This document shows, piece after piece, positions 63,127-64,000 of a stretch of 64,000 nt of DNA. Position numbers and translations under genes: made by a program. Each line of letters opens with the position of its first letter. Position 1 is the stretch's first letter. Under the pieces are notes generated by a model that was not told the DNA's origin, made no database searches, and saw only the letters and a program-made list of their open reading frames with translations. The stretch is from assembly GCF_008086045.1 (NCBI RefSeq), contig NZ_VSEY01000024.1:1-64000 (forward strand). Reading direction: 5' to 3'. This stretch comes from Nonomuraea sp. PA05 (GTDB lineage Bacteria; Actinomycetota; Actinomycetes; Streptosporangiales; Streptosporangiaceae).

Positions 63127-64000
63127 ATGGACCTCAGCGTGATGTTCTTCGGCGCCGACGACGCCAGCGCCGGACACGCCGCGAAATATGCCGACATCCT
63201 GGCCATCGCACAAGCCGCCGACCAGCTCGGTTTCACCGCCGTCTGGACCCCCGAACGCCACTTCCAGCAGGTGGGCCAGCTCTTCCCGAACCCGGCCCTG
63301 CTCAGCGCCGCCCTGGCCACCGCCACCGAGCGCATCCACCTGCGCGCGGGCAGCCTGGTGCTCCCCCTGCACCACCCACTCCGGGTCGCCGAGGACTGGG
63401 CCGTCGTGGACAACCTGTCGCGCGGCCGGATCGGCGTGTCGGTGGCCACCGGCTGGCATTCCAGGGACTTCGTGCTCGCCCCCGCCGCGTACGAGGACCG
63501 CAGGGAACGCGCGTTCCGCGACCTGGCGCTGCTCCGGCGGCTGTGGGCGGGCGAGGCCGTGGAGTTCACCGACGGCACCGGCGGGCGGGTCGCGGTGACG
63601 TCCCAGCCGAGGCCGTACTCCGCGACCCTGCCGCTGTGGACGACCACCTCCGGCAGCCCCCGGACGTGGGAGGCGGCGGGACGCATGCGGACGAACATCC
63701 TCGGCGCCACCATCGGACAGACGCGCGACGAGCTGGCCGCGAAGATCCGCCTCTACCGCGACGCCTACGCCGCCGCCCCTGACCAGCCCGGCGCCCCGCC
63801 CGAAGGCACGGTCACGCTCATGGCCCACACGTTGGTGGCCGCCACCGATGAGCTGGCCAGGGAGCAGGCCGGTGGGCCGCTCATGGCGTACCTGAGGTCG
63901 TACGTGGCGCAGACCGCCGCGAACAAACAGAGCGGCGCGGACAGGCAGGGGACGCGCATGGCGCGGGGCGTCGCGGACGACAAGGGGACGCGGGTGGCCG
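63127..64000 (+). CDS. Luciferase-like monooxygenase (LLM, NRPS-associated type), partial
   Basis: At least 291 residues, running off the window. LLM flavin-dependent fold: MDLSVMFFGADDAS, FTAVWTPERHFQQVGQLFPNPALLSAALA, LRAGSLVLPLHHPLRVAEDWAVVDNLSRGRIGVSVATGW. It fits the MupA/TIGR04020 group found in NRPS and PKS clusters, often for hydroxylation or decarboxylation of a carrier-bound substrate. ATG at 63127 with GAGGAG upstream, 11 bases after the synthetase stop. Confidence 0.88.
   Translation, partial: MDLSVMFFGADDASAGHAAKYADILAIAQAADQLGFTAVWTPERHFQQVGQLFPNPALLSAALATATERIHLRAGSLVLPLHHPLRVAEDWAVVDNLSRGRIGVSVATGWHSRDFVLAPAAYEDRRERAFRDLALLRRLWAGEAVEFTDGTGGRVAVTSQPRPYSATLPLWTTTSGSPRTWEAAGRMRTNILGATIGQTRDELAAKIRLYRDAYAAAPDQPGAPPEGTVTLMAHTLVAATDELAREQAGGPLMAYLRSYVAQTAANKQSGADRQGTRMARGVADDKGTRVA

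Overview
The window is a 64 kb stretch of very GC-rich, gene-dense DNA with strong G/C at third codon positions, many GTG/TTG starts and many 1-4 base gene overlaps. Together with a HAIR-like heat-shock operator, an IdeR-like iron box, PHO-box-like repeats, an MbtH protein, an acyl-ACP desaturase and an RsbRST stressosome, this points to an actinomycete, most probably a Streptosporangiales relative such as Nonomuraea (inference; no rRNA is present). No tRNA, rRNA, CRISPR array, insertion sequence or prophage was recognised.

Layout. 1-310: low-complexity window edge with a 22-G run, a possible partial leftward gene and a perfect operator-like palindrome. 310-7153 (minus): acyl-CoA ligase, methionine ABC importer metN-metI-metQ, Lon protease with a HAIR-like operator. 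7267-12962 (plus): two-component pair, PaaK-like ligase, and a large protein with a peptidoglycan-binding-like N-terminus. 12970-19224 (minus): a six-gene stress-signalling operon, rsbR-rsbS-rsbT followed by an ATPase-PP2C fusion, a hybrid kinase and a receiver-PP2C protein. 19711-22829: heme oxygenase, TetR regulator, DHA2 exporter. 23061-25800: divergent cytochrome P450 and secreted FG-GAP protein. 25785-33870: a MacAB-type export operon with its own membrane protein, response regulator and kinase, and a divergent second HlyD-like adaptor with a roughly 315-residue low-complexity insertion. 34186-37872: PhoD phosphatase behind PHO-box-like repeats, HAD hydrolase, alpha/beta hydrolase, ArfB. 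37959-47719: sigma-like membrane protein, SDR/TetR pair with twin operators, NUDIX, desaturase, FMN reductase, coiled-coil protein, DinB-like protein, HAD-IIA phosphatase, M20 amidohydrolase and zinc alcohol dehydrogenase. 47865-57850: an Opp-type importer operon ending in a GNAT gene, then namZ, murQ and an AmiE-like serine hydrolase, read as a muropeptide uptake and MurNAc salvage locus. 57986-64000: the start of a non-ribosomal peptide cluster (exporter, MbtH, A-PCP-C-PCP synthetase, luciferase-like monooxygenase), cut by the window edge.

A recurrent oddity is short tandem repeats. Some sit just after or across gene 3' ends (33892, 35792, 42654, 54460) and some are in-frame expansions inside genes (8556, 16224, 56711, 62168). 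Several regulatory sites are proposed by pattern alone: HAIR at lon, PHO-like boxes at phoD and the FG-GAP gene, an IdeR-like box at the desaturase, twin palindromes at the SDR/TetR pair, a shared TGAAnGAnAnTTACA motif at the two ends of the muropeptide locus, and a 22-bp element present twice around the second HlyD-like gene.
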